Source: Lachnospiraceae bacterium (GTDB lineage: Bacteria > Bacillota > Clostridia > Lachnospirales > Lachnospiraceae). From it: 6,989 bases of DNA. Within the stretch, counting starts at the first letter, position 1. Every line of letters starts with the position of its first letter. The notes beneath the pieces were generated by a model that saw only the letters and a program-made list of their open reading frames with translations, was not told the DNA's origin and did no database searches. Positions 1 to 5,691 of the stretch are shown in pieces. Where the stretch lies: NCBI GenBank assembly GCA_014804495.1, contig JAAUZS010000112.1, forward strand, positions 1 to 6,989, written 5' to 3'. Made by a program: the position numbers and the translations under genes.

Positions 1-43
1 AAAAATGCTTAGAATCTTTTATAACATGATTTTAAGCATTTTT
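1..43. terminator. Bidirectional rho-independent terminator
   Basis: Bases 1-11 (AAAAATGCTTA) are perfectly complementary to 33-43. In plus-strand RNA the stem extends inward through a G-U pair (12/32) and four more pairs (13-16 with 28-31). A T-rich run (TTTTTCTTTATT) follows on the plus strand, and the minus strand ends in TTTTT at the window edge. The hairpin lies about 105 bases downstream of the 63-residue gene's stop, so it would end the minus-strand two-gene unit. The symmetry suggests it also stops a plus-strand transcript arriving from outside the window. Bases 44-147 show no other feature. Confidence 0.7.
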
Positions 44-147
44 CTTTATTGATTACTCACTTTCACTGATTTGTTATTCCTTAGCACATAAACAGTATAC
101 TATAACATCACATATAATTCCGCATTCTTCTCTATATAATAACTAAG

Positions 148-339
148 CTATTTTTGCTTTTTAGTCTGCTGACTGGCAATCTGTTTACGTTTTTCCTCAA
201 GCATAGGTGCAAGGCTATCTAATATAATAGCTCTGGCTTTCTCATTCTTCTCCATACGCTTCTTCTGATCCCTCCCCCACTCTGCTGCTTCCTGATACAA
301 TTCCAGTGATTCTCCCAATACTGCATGACCATATTTCAT
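148..339 (-). CDS. Small charged helical protein of unknown function (63 aa)
   Basis: This small protein is not recognised. It is strongly charged and probably almost wholly alpha-helical: an N-terminal MKYGHAVLGESLELYQEAAE stretch, a Lys/Arg/Glu-rich centre (about residues 23-36), a short hydrophobic patch (AIILDSLAPML, about 37-47) and a basic Lys/Gln tail. There is no signal peptide, membrane segment or cysteine. An in-frame GTG three codons upstream is a poor start because it forms part of the Shine-Dalgarno sequence, whereas the ATG used here lies eight bases after AGGAGG. That ribosome binding site overlaps the stop codon of the upstream JAMM-like gene, so the two are almost certainly co-transcribed and translationally coupled. 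A partner, adaptor or immunity-type role for the upstream protein is possible but is only inference from position. Existence as a gene is likely; function is unknown. Confidence 0.72.
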   Translation of the reverse strand: MKYGHAVLGESLELYQEAAEWGRDQKKRMEKNEKARAIILDSLAPMLEEKRKQIASQQTKKQK

Positions 340-346
340 AACCAGC

Positions 347-353
347 ACCTCCT
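347..353 (-). promoter_or_regulatory. Ribosome binding site that fixes the start of the 63-aa gene
   Basis: AGGAGGT on the minus strand overlaps the TAG stop (352-354) of the upstream gene and sits eight bases before the ATG at 339. It includes the bases of the alternative GTG at 346-348, which argues against initiation there. The stop/ribosome-site overlap implies coupled translation. Confidence 0.75.
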
Positions 354-1005
354 ATTTATCTTCATACACTATACCCGCCTTATAGCAATGCTTCAAAAAA
401 TACTCAGAAGCATGTTGCAAAGCTTTTAATCCCATAGCTTTATTGTTTACTGATACCGCCTCATTGAAAATATCAATAGCTTTTCCTTTATCGTATTTTT
501 TTGTTTTTACCAGATAATATATATTTCCCAAATTTGTAATGACTGTCAATAATTTTATAGTCGAATGCTCAAGAAAAAAACGAACATCCACCAAAGAGAT
601 TTTAGACAAAGAAGGATGATTGTGAAGCGAAATAACAACACAGTCCTTACTTCCACATATCAAATGATAGGAATAGCTGTCTCGCATTGGATCTGCAGAA
701 TGGTCATCTCCAAAATCTACTCCAAAACACTGATCCATCTCCCTCTTATCTTTTGGATTGCCCATACTGTAAGTAATTGCCACCTCATTAGAGCCATTTT
801 CTTCCTTTGATAATTGCAACACTTTTTTTGCAAGCATTTGAATAATCGGATATTCTTCTTTTGGTATTTCTTTATATTGAATAAATGGAACTCTCTCAAT
901 CGCCTCATCCGTAATCATAATTTTATGATCACGCTTCTTTGCCATTTCTAAGTTCTCCAAATCCATCAATTTTTCAGAAAATTCCACTGGCAACACTTCC
1001 CTCAT
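352..1005 (-). CDS. JAMM/RadC-like (JAB/MPN fold) metalloprotease-like protein, 217 aa
   Basis: The diagnostic part is residues about 122-168. A hydrophobic strand (CVVISL) leads into HNHPS (H128, H130), then S137 and D140, then predicted strands LLTVITNLG and NIYYLVKT. This matches the JAMM zinc signature (HxH...SxxD) of JAB/MPN and RadC-like proteins. The spacing between the second His and the Ser is six residues, one fewer than the canonical seven. E74 (NEVAITY) could be the upstream catalytic Glu. As I recall the families, similar HNHP...S..D domains occur at the C-termini of phage-head and polymorphic-toxin-type proteins in Firmicutes. The first about 70 residues and the last about 45 look helical and match nothing I know. 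There is no signal peptide, so a cytoplasmic protein is expected. The ATG is preceded by AGGGGG at seven bases. It is first in a two-gene unit with the 63-residue gene. Peptidase or isopeptidase activity is plausible but unproven, and the substrate is unknown. Confidence 0.6.
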   Translation of the reverse strand: MREVLPVEFSEKLMDLENLEMAKKRDHKIMITDEAIERVPFIQYKEIPKEEYPIIQMLAKKVLQLSKEENGSNEVAITYSMGNPKDKREMDQCFGVDFGDDHSADPMRDSYSYHLICGSKDCVVISLHNHPSLSKISLVDVRFFLEHSTIKLLTVITNLGNIYYLVKTKKYDKGKAIDIFNEAVSVNNKAMGLKALQHASEYFLKHCYKAGIVYEDK

Positions 1006-1024
1006 ATAAAATCCCCCTGCATAT

Positions 1025-1053
1025 ATTATATCGTCACAATCCCATTCTTACAA
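1025..1053 (-). promoter_or_regulatory. Sigma-A-type promoter of the JAMM-like gene pair
   Basis: On the minus strand TTGTAA (-35, 1048-1053) is separated by exactly 17 bases from a perfect TATAAT (-10, 1025-1030). The expected start site is near 1018, which would leave a leader of only about 13 bases beginning at the AGGGGG ribosome site (1013-1018). Confidence 0.6.
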
Positions 1054-1178
1054 TAAAAACATTTAAACAAGACAGCAACAGTGACATCACCATGATACAA
1101 CTTCACACCTCATTTCACATATGGTTTATCTGCCTCTTTAATGTTCTGCATTGTGCGTCCGATACATGCTCAATATAT

Positions 1179-1216
1179 AAAAAAGATGTAACCTGTTCTC
1201 TGACAAGATTACATCT
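1179..1216 (-). terminator. Rho-independent terminator (minus strand) with no intact gene before it
   Basis: On the minus strand AGATGTAA (1209-1216) pairs with TTACATCT (1184-1191). An inner TGTC/GACA-like pairing lies in the loop, and TTTTTT followed by ATATATT comes directly after the stem. This is textbook form. The C39-like gene already has its own terminator upstream at 1396-1438, so this one appears to serve a lost gene or a small transcript starting between 1217 and about 1400. Confidence 0.62.
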
Positions 1217-1229
1217 CCATACAATTCTG

Positions 1230-1319
1230 CTATAAATACATTGCTGCTTCTTTTGCTGTATGTTTATAATTACTCATAAGTATTTCTTTAATTTTTTCAT
1301 CATCTGCTCCATTATTGTC
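1230..1319 (-). pseudogene. Possible 3' relic of a lost protein gene
   Basis: Following an in-frame TGA, the minus strand encodes 29 residues with protein-like composition, starting DNNGADDEKIKEILM and ending TAKEAAMYL before TAG. That stop lies 14 bases before the terminator at 1179-1216, the normal position for a gene end. There is no ribosome site or start codon for the whole stretch. An internal ATG would give only 15 residues. I do not recognise a family. It may be the decayed tail of a gene, or chance reading in AT-rich DNA. Confidence 0.25.
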
Positions 1320-1395
1320 TCAACCTATACTGCCGAGAGGTAATCATAGTATATCATCATACTATAGATATTGAAAGTCTTTAGTGCTACATACT

Positions 1396-1438
1396 AAATA
1401 AAAGGACACACCCCAATTTCCACTTGAAATGTGTCCTT
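1396..1438 (-). terminator. Rho-independent terminator of the DUF1905/C39-like gene
   Basis: On the minus strand AAGGACACA (1430-1438) pairs perfectly with TGTGTCCTT (1402-1410), nine base pairs. A smaller inner TTTC/GAAA hairpin (1426-1429 with 1417-1420) and an unpaired TTGGGG bulge lie inside. The stem runs into TTTTATTT. It begins 67 bases past the stop at 1506. No T-run follows on the plus strand, so it is directional. Confidence 0.68.
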
Positions 1439-1505
1439 AAAGTTACATACAATATAAAATTTAATTAACAACAATGTATTATTCAGTATTACCGCTTTAT
1501 ATGTA

Positions 1506-2174
1506 TCAGCACTTAATCTCCAGATACCCCAACAGCTTACTCATATCATACTCAGTAAGTACGCCCGCATGGGAATCATAAAATTTTCCGTCAAAATGTA
1601 CCAGATAATGGCAGAAACGTCCCATTCTCTCCATCAGTATTGCACATTTAGGAAGAACTGTATCTCTTCCTTCTGTGTAATTAATGATATCGGTATGGTC
1701 GATTCCGTAATAGTTCAATGCTGAAATCACGCGACCCATGGTAGCCTGCCATTCCCTGCAGTCCATAACACTGATGACTTCTGCTACAGTTACCCCTGCC
1801 AGCATAGCTACGCATGCCTGCCCGCAAAGACCATCCTCAGGAAGCTTAATCACTTCAACACTATCGATTTTACGGATAGGATTCTCAAAGCTGTATGGGC
1901 TGTTCTGATCCATACGGATCAGTGAACCGTTTACATGAAGCAGAATCTTATGCGGAACACCCAGATCCACGCTTACCGCAGTCTCATCTTCAATATGGAT
2001 GAAATAGTTACCTTTTTCCTTAGGATGAAGTTCACAGTCAATAATCCTGTTGTCAAGTACCAAATCCCCCTTGATCACATCCCTCTGTTTACATACCTCC
2101 CATACATTAAACGGAATGTCAATTGAATACCCTTTGTCCTGTTTTTCAACTTTGGACTCAAAAAAATACCTCAT
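1506..2174 (-). CDS. DUF1905-like domain fused to a papain/C39-like cysteine peptidase domain (222 aa)
   Basis: Residues about 1-85 resemble DUF1905 small beta-barrel proteins: an opening FFESKVEKQDKGYSIDIPF strand pair, a basic QRDVIKGDL turn, then CELHPKEKGNYFIHI and a final strand around KILLHVNG. Residues about 105-215 look like a papain-fold, C39-like peptidase: GLCGQACVAMLAG (115-127) with C117 as likely nucleophile, FCHYLVHFDGKFYDSHAG (187-204) with H189 as likely base, and D200 as third member. The Gln six residues before the nucleophile in C39 enzymes is not present (position 111 is Leu), so catalysis is uncertain. There is no signal peptide or membrane segment. The ATG at 2174 has AAGGGAG five bases upstream; longer in-frame starts (such as TTG at 2255) lack proper ribosome sites. 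It has its own candidate promoter and terminator and seems monocistronic. Function is unknown. Confidence 0.6.
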   Translation of the reverse strand: MRYFFESKVEKQDKGYSIDIPFNVWEVCKQRDVIKGDLVLDNRIIDCELHPKEKGNYFIHIEDETAVSVDLGVPHKILLHVNGSLIRMDQNSPYSFENPIRKIDSVEVIKLPEDGLCGQACVAMLAGVTVAEVISVMDCREWQATMGRVISALNYYGIDHTDIINYTEGRDTVLPKCAILMERMGRFCHYLVHFDGKFYDSHAGVLTEYDMSKLLGYLEIKC

Positions 2175-2272
2175 GTTATCTCCCTTCCGGTGTCTTGCAC
2201 CAATTATTATATAGTTATCGTTTTCAGTTTGGAGCTGCATATGGCATCCAAACAATTTCCACCTATGTAACT

Positions 2273-2301
2273 ATTGTAGCAAATTCTCAGGCGCTTGAAA
2301 A
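2273..2301 (-). promoter_or_regulatory. Candidate promoter of the DUF1905/C39-like gene, with overlapping palindrome
   Basis: On the minus strand TTTTCA (2296-2301) lies 17 bases before TACAAT (2273-2278). This gives an expected leader of about 90 bases before the ATG at 2174. The -35 and spacer overlap an imperfect 18-base palindrome centred on GCGC (2284-2301), which could be an operator. A TATAAT also occurs at 2206-2211 but without a good -35. No clear terminator separates this from the GH25 gene upstream, so read-through is also possible. Confidence 0.35.
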
Positions 2302-2306
2302 CTTTT

Positions 2307-3413
2307 TTATTTAGAAAGGTCTTCAAAACTGATATTCATATCTACATTCACACCGATTCCTTCTACACTTCCGCTGTCCGTATACTGCCATACCTTAAAT
2401 TCATAGGGGAAATATACTTCCGTATCGTATTGCGCGAACCATTTATCATATTCTTCAAGCTTTTCAATATCCAGCATCAGCATGAATGTCTTTAAATTGC
2501 CATAAATCATCGGCGTATAACCGGCCTGCTTAATCTTATCGCAAAATGCTATACAATATTCCGTACGCTCTTCCACTGTCAAGTCTATAGTTCTGGCATT
2601 GCTGTTGGATATCTCTTCAACATCTAATACTATCGGGTATGTAACGTCATAGTCTTTTATCTTATCAAGCACAAATTCCGCTTCTTCTTCCGCTTCCTGA
2701 ACGCTGGTTGCCTGAGTAAAGAAATATACACCTACTGCAACGTCATTTTTAAGCGCGTTCTCTATGTTGTATTCAAAATTATCGTCTTCTGAAATTACGC
2801 CCTCTTTATAACCGCGGATTCCAAGCCTGATAAAGGCATACTCCACATCGTCGTCCGCTACCTTTTCCCAATCAATCTTTTCCTGATATTTAGATACATC
2901 TATGCCCTTATGCGATATCAACGCGTCATTTTCATAATACTCCATCAGACCTTCATCCGTGCACTCGAAGTTATCTTTTATATATGTATTATGCTCAAGC
3001 GTGTCCAAAATCGGAAAGAAATAATAATTATTGGAATCCGCCATCACTATATCATCCGGATAAAAATAACGAAGCATCTTTATTGCGCTGCCGCCGGAAA
3101 TCATCATTTCCTTTATTTCATTTAAAACTTCCGCTTCCTTTTCTTCTGATGCCTGCAGCCATGTTTCTTCTATTTTACTGTTTAACAGGGCGTCAACCTC
3201 TTCCTGCGTATATTTATTCTGCAGCGATTCAAGCTCAAGCATCACTTCCTCTGTTTCCATCTGTGATGCACGGTATTTAAAAACCAGAAACATGCAGAGT
3301 GTTATGGCGCTTAAAGTGACAAGACAAAGAAGAATGGAGCCGAACATAATTCCATTTTCTCTTCTTCTACGCTTCTTCCCTTTTGTTCTCATCTGTAAAT
3401 TATTATCCTGCAT
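2307..3413 (-). CDS. Membrane-anchored GH25 (lysozyme/muramidase) family protein, 368 aa
   Basis: The N-terminus has a strongly basic cytoplasmic stretch (KGKKRRRR, 11-18) and a hydrophobic segment (about 22-46), with no evident signal-peptidase site, so a type II anchor with the rest outside the cell is likely. Residues about 50-165 are an acidic, partly coiled-coil stalk. The GH25 domain covers about 168-365: HKGIDVSKYQ with D172, AFIRLGIRG, GVYFFTQA (228-235), the IVLDVEE catalytic DxE pair (D264, E266), YGN (304-306), KVWQYT (340-345) and NVDMN (D358). GH25 enzymes cleave the N-acetylmuramic acid to N-acetylglucosamine bond of peptidoglycan, so a role in wall remodelling is likely. There are no wall-binding repeats. 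The ATG has AGGAG five bases upstream. The gene follows the YitT-family gene by 24 bases and is probably co-transcribed with it. Confidence 0.9.
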   Translation of the reverse strand: MQDNNLQMRTKGKKRRRRENGIMFGSILLCLVTLSAITLCMFLVFKYRASQMETEEVMLELESLQNKYTQEEVDALLNSKIEETWLQASEEKEAEVLNEIKEMMISGGSAIKMLRYFYPDDIVMADSNNYYFFPILDTLEHNTYIKDNFECTDEGLMEYYENDALISHKGIDVSKYQEKIDWEKVADDDVEYAFIRLGIRGYKEGVISEDDNFEYNIENALKNDVAVGVYFFTQATSVQEAEEEAEFVLDKIKDYDVTYPIVLDVEEISNSNARTIDLTVEERTEYCIAFCDKIKQAGYTPMIYGNLKTFMLMLDIEKLEEYDKWFAQYDTEVYFPYEFKVWQYTDSGSVEGIGVNVDMNISFEDLSK

Positions 3414-3437
3414 ATATGCTCCTATCTTACATTTCCT

Positions 3438-4295
3438 CTATATTCGCTCATTGAAATAGCTTTTATATCCTTCGCCGAAAACTTCGGTAGCGCTCGAAAT
3501 TATCATGAAAGCATCTGTATCTTCTTCCTTCACTATTTCTTCCAGTCTCGGTGACATCTGTTTTTTGACTGCACACATAAGAACCTGCTTTTCTTTACCG
3601 CTGAACGCTCCACGTCCCTCTATATATGTCGCTCCTATATCCAGTTCCTTCAAAAGTCTTGCCGTAATATCCTGCGCATGGTCGCTTATGATATAAATCA
3701 GCTTCGCCTCATCCTTACCATATAGAACGATATCCAGAGCAACAGAGTTAACCGCTACGGTAATGCCGGCATAAAGGGCCGCGTCAACGTTTTTAAAAGC
3801 AATGCCCGACATTGTAATTATTATAGCATCCGTAACGAAAAAAAGCACGCCTGTTTTCAAATATGGCAGTTTTATCCGCAGCCATTTCACAATAATATCC
3901 ATTCCTCCGGTAGTAGCTCCCGCCTTAAATATCAAACCGATAGAGATTGCATACAGAACGCCTCCTGCAAGCGCTGCTAACAGTATATCATCTGTAGCAG
4001 CTCCGAGCGGAGCTAAAATATTGGTAAATACGGAAATAAGTGTAATTGCATAAACTGTCGATAAGGTAAAACGCAGACCGAATTTCCAGATAGAAAATAA
4101 TAAAATAGGAATATTCAGCATAAAAATGAGCGTTCCTGTCTCTACAGGCAGGAATCTGCTTACTATAATGGCAATACCCGTCACACCGCCCGGAGCCATA
4201 TTATTCGGATCGATAAACAGGCTGACCGCGGCCGCATAAATAAAGGCCATAACTGTGATAATGACATATTTTTTTATCGTATCCCTCTTCATCAT
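3438..4295 (-). CDS. YitT family membrane protein (DUF161 + DUF2179), 285 aa
   Basis: The N-terminal about 195 residues contain five to six hydrophobic segments (roughly 10-28, 55-71, 76-94, 105-124, 149-167 and 172-192), with the family motifs PGGVTGIA (35-42) and GATTGGMDII (126-135). The C-terminal soluble part (about 197-285) is the DUF2179 domain: YIISDHAQDI, GATYIEGRGAFSG (221-233), KQVLMCAVKK and DAFMIISSATEVFGEG. The length is normal for the family. YitT/YpjC/YqfU-type proteins are widespread in Firmicutes and are often called transporters, but the substrate is not established. Two adjacent ATG codons occur; the first lies eight bases after AGGAG and is taken as the start. The GH25 gene follows after 24 bases, so both products may work at the cell envelope, though a functional link is only inferred. 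Confidence 0.92.
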   Translation of the reverse strand: MMKRDTIKKYVIITVMAFIYAAAVSLFIDPNNMAPGGVTGIAIIVSRFLPVETGTLIFMLNIPILLFSIWKFGLRFTLSTVYAITLISVFTNILAPLGAATDDILLAALAGGVLYAISIGLIFKAGATTGGMDIIVKWLRIKLPYLKTGVLFFVTDAIIITMSGIAFKNVDAALYAGITVAVNSVALDIVLYGKDEAKLIYIISDHAQDITARLLKELDIGATYIEGRGAFSGKEKQVLMCAVKKQMSPRLEEIVKEEDTDAFMIISSATEVFGEGYKSYFNERI

Positions 4296-4351
4296 TATTT
4301 TTGCTCCTCATAGAAATTAAGCGAGATCCTTTCGTGCTTACTACCGCGTTT

Positions 4352-4361
4352 GGTAATTACC
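4352..4361. promoter_or_regulatory. Palindrome GGTAATTACC in the yitT leader
   Basis: A perfect ten-base palindrome lies about 55 bases upstream of the YitT-family start, downstream of the proposed promoter. Its size and position would suit an operator, but the symmetry does not extend outward and no regulator gene is adjacent. It could be chance. Confidence 0.2.
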
Positions 4362-4375
4362 TTTTATAGTATTTG

Positions 4376-4403
4376 TTTCTATTCTATTATTATTCGCAGT
4401 CAA
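4376..4403 (-). promoter_or_regulatory. Possible promoter of the YitT-GH25 unit
   Basis: On the minus strand TTGACT (4398-4403) starts just after the ilvA stop codon and lies 16 bases before TAGAAA (4376-4381). The -35 is good and the -10 is weak; TACTAT at 4366-4371 is an alternative -10 without a fitting -35. I see no convincing terminator for ilvA in the 110-base gap, so read-through from ilvA is also possible. Confidence 0.35.
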
Positions 4404-4405
4404 TA

Positions 4406-5620
4406 TTATATACTTGCCCGCACCAGTTCCGGCCTGTAACCGTTCTCTTCAAGCGCCTTGATTATCTGGTTTTTATGCTCCGTTCCGTACGCTTCCATTG
4501 TAATCCGCAGTTCCACAGCCGCATTTCTGTTAATTGATACGAACTGGTTATGTTCCAGTTTAATTACATTTCCACTCTGCTTTGCAATTATGTCGGACAC
4601 TCTTGATAGTTCACCCGGCTTATCCGGAAGCAGTACCGATACGGTAAAGATTCTGTCACGCATTACAAGTCCCTGCTGTACAACTGATGACATTGTAATG
4701 ACATCCATGTTTCCGCCGCTCATAATTGATACAACTTTCTTATTTTTGATTCCCAGATGCTTTAGCGCAGCTACTGTAAGCAATCCCGAATTTTCCACAA
4801 TCATCTTATGGTTCTCGACCATATCCAGAAATGCCACTACAAGCTCCTCATCTTCTACGGTAACGATATCATCCAGATTTTTACTGACATAAGGGAAAAT
4901 TATACTGCCCGGTGTCTTGACTGCCGTACCGTCTGCAATAGTATTCACACTGTCCATTGTCGTAACCTTTCCGGCTTTGACGGATTCCTGCATACAGTTT
5001 GCACCTGTCGGCTCTACTCCTATTACTTTAATCTTAGGATTAAGCAGCTTCGCAAGTGTGGAAACGCCGGCCGCCAAACCTCCTCCGCCGATTGGCACCA
5101 GAATGTAATCCACTAACGGCAGCTCTTTTATAATCTCCATAGCGATAGTTCCCTGTCCGGTCGCTACATCTAAATCGTCAAACGGATGTACAAACGTATA
5201 GCCTTTTTCCTCCGAAAGCTTATATGCATACTCACATGCCTCATCATAAACATCACCATACAGAACTACTTCAGCGCCATATCCCTTCGTTCTGTTGACC
5301 TTAATAAGAGGAGTCGTCGTAGGCATTACAATAGTTGCCTTAACCCCGTAGCATTTTGCAGCATATGCAACGCCCTGCGCATGGTTTCCTGCCGATGCCG
5401 TAATAAGCCCCTTCTGCCTTTCTTCTTCCGACAGAGTGCTCATCTTATAATATGCGCCCCTTAACTTATATGCGCCAGTCAACTGCATATTCTCCGGCTT
5501 CAAATACACCTTGTTTCCGGTCTGTGCACTGAAATAGTCGCTATAAACCAGTTTTGTCTCCTGTGTAACCTGTTTAACAACCTCACAAGCCTCTTCAAAT
5601 TTCTCCAGTGATAATTCCAT
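4406..5620 (-). CDS. ilvA: Threonine ammonia-lyase (threonine dehydratase), medium form with C-terminal ACT domain, 404 aa
   Basis: This PLP enzyme deaminates L-threonine to 2-oxobutanoate and ammonia, the first step towards isoleucine or of threonine catabolism. Fold-type II hallmarks are present: TGAYKLRGA with the PLP-binding K52, SAGNHAQG (77-84), the glycine loop IGGGGLAAG (177-185) that holds the PLP phosphate, and SGGN (301-304). Residues about 325-404 form one ACT-like regulatory domain (FTVSVLLPDKPGEL, 325-338), so effector control is expected. About 404 residues matches the single-ACT medium form, longer than TdcB-type catabolic enzymes and shorter than two-ACT IlvA. The start chosen is the ATG giving MELSLEKF, about ten bases after AAGAAGG. 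Upstream in-frame codons run through the promoter and are unlikely to be translated. Sequence alone does not separate a biosynthetic from a catabolic role. It lies 71 bases after ftsY and has its own promoter. Confidence 0.95.
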   Translation of the reverse strand: MELSLEKFEEACEVVKQVTQETKLVYSDYFSAQTGNKVYLKPENMQLTGAYKLRGAYYKMSTLSEEERQKGLITASAGNHAQGVAYAAKCYGVKATIVMPTTTPLIKVNRTKGYGAEVVLYGDVYDEACEYAYKLSEEKGYTFVHPFDDLDVATGQGTIAMEIIKELPLVDYILVPIGGGGLAAGVSTLAKLLNPKIKVIGVEPTGANCMQESVKAGKVTTMDSVNTIADGTAVKTPGSIIFPYVSKNLDDIVTVEDEELVVAFLDMVENHKMIVENSGLLTVAALKHLGIKNKKVVSIMSGGNMDVITMSSVVQQGLVMRDRIFTVSVLLPDKPGELSRVSDIIAKQSGNVIKLEHNQFVSINRNAAVELRITMEAYGTEHKNQIIKALEENGYRPELVRASI

Positions 5621-5665
5621 GATTACGTTACCTTCTTCCTTTCGTAAACTAACGACTCTATCTTG

Positions 5666-5674
5666 ATTATAACA
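5666..5674 (-). promoter_or_regulatory. Extended -10 promoter of ilvA
   Basis: The minus strand reads TGTTATAAT, a perfect extended -10 (TGnTATAAT), in the ftsY-ilvA gap, 46 bases before the ilvA ATG. No good -35 is present at 17 bases, as is common for extended -10 promoters. The leader would be about 38 bases, too short for a T-box or other amino-acid attenuator. Confidence 0.5.
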
Positions 5675-5691
5675 GCCTTGCAGAATCACCT

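Larger units (their letters stand above)
1006..1505. other. Gene-poor AT-rich stretch between the JAMM-like unit and the cysteine-peptidase gene
   Basis: About 500 bases hold no intact gene that I can support. They contain the promoter at 1025-1053, a strong minus-strand terminator (1179-1216), a possible coding relic (1230-1319), an inverted repeat (ATAGTAT at 1346-1352 with ATACTAT at 1359-1365, six-base gap) and a second minus-strand terminator (1396-1438). I see no tRNA, insertion-sequence ends with transposase, or direct-repeat array. The layout of two same-strand terminators about 200 bases apart suggests that a short transcript or a decayed gene once lay between them. Confidence 0.5.

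Noticed and set aside
340..348. GTG start giving a 66-residue form of the small protein
   Set aside because: The GTG is part of the AGGAGGTG ribosome site; the ATG eight bases further on fits far better.
939..1235. Plus-strand open frame of 98 codons across the JAMM-like gene start and the gap
   Set aside because: It overlaps a well-supported gene and promoter on the other strand, has no ribosome site, and its composition is not protein-like.
1115..1280. Minus-strand frame of about 50 codons with a stretch reading YIEHVSDAQCRTLKRQI
   Set aside because: It runs straight through the strong terminator at 1179-1216, has no start or ribosome site, and is out of frame with the relic at 1230-1319. 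It may be an old gene fragment but cannot be supported.
1402..1438. Inverted repeat AAGGACACA...TGTGTCCTT as insertion-sequence ends
   Set aside because: Only 19 bases lie between the arms and a T-run follows on the minus strand, so a terminator explains it; no transposase is present.
2175..2255. Longer N-terminus for the DUF1905/C39-like protein from a TTG at 2255
   Set aside because: The ribosome-like AGGTGG is only three bases before the TTG, the extra residues are not domain-like, and the ATG at 2174 has AAGGGAG at good spacing.
5621..5689. Longer N-terminus for ilvA
   Set aside because: The extension would cover the promoter and ribosome site; family members begin near MELSLEKF.
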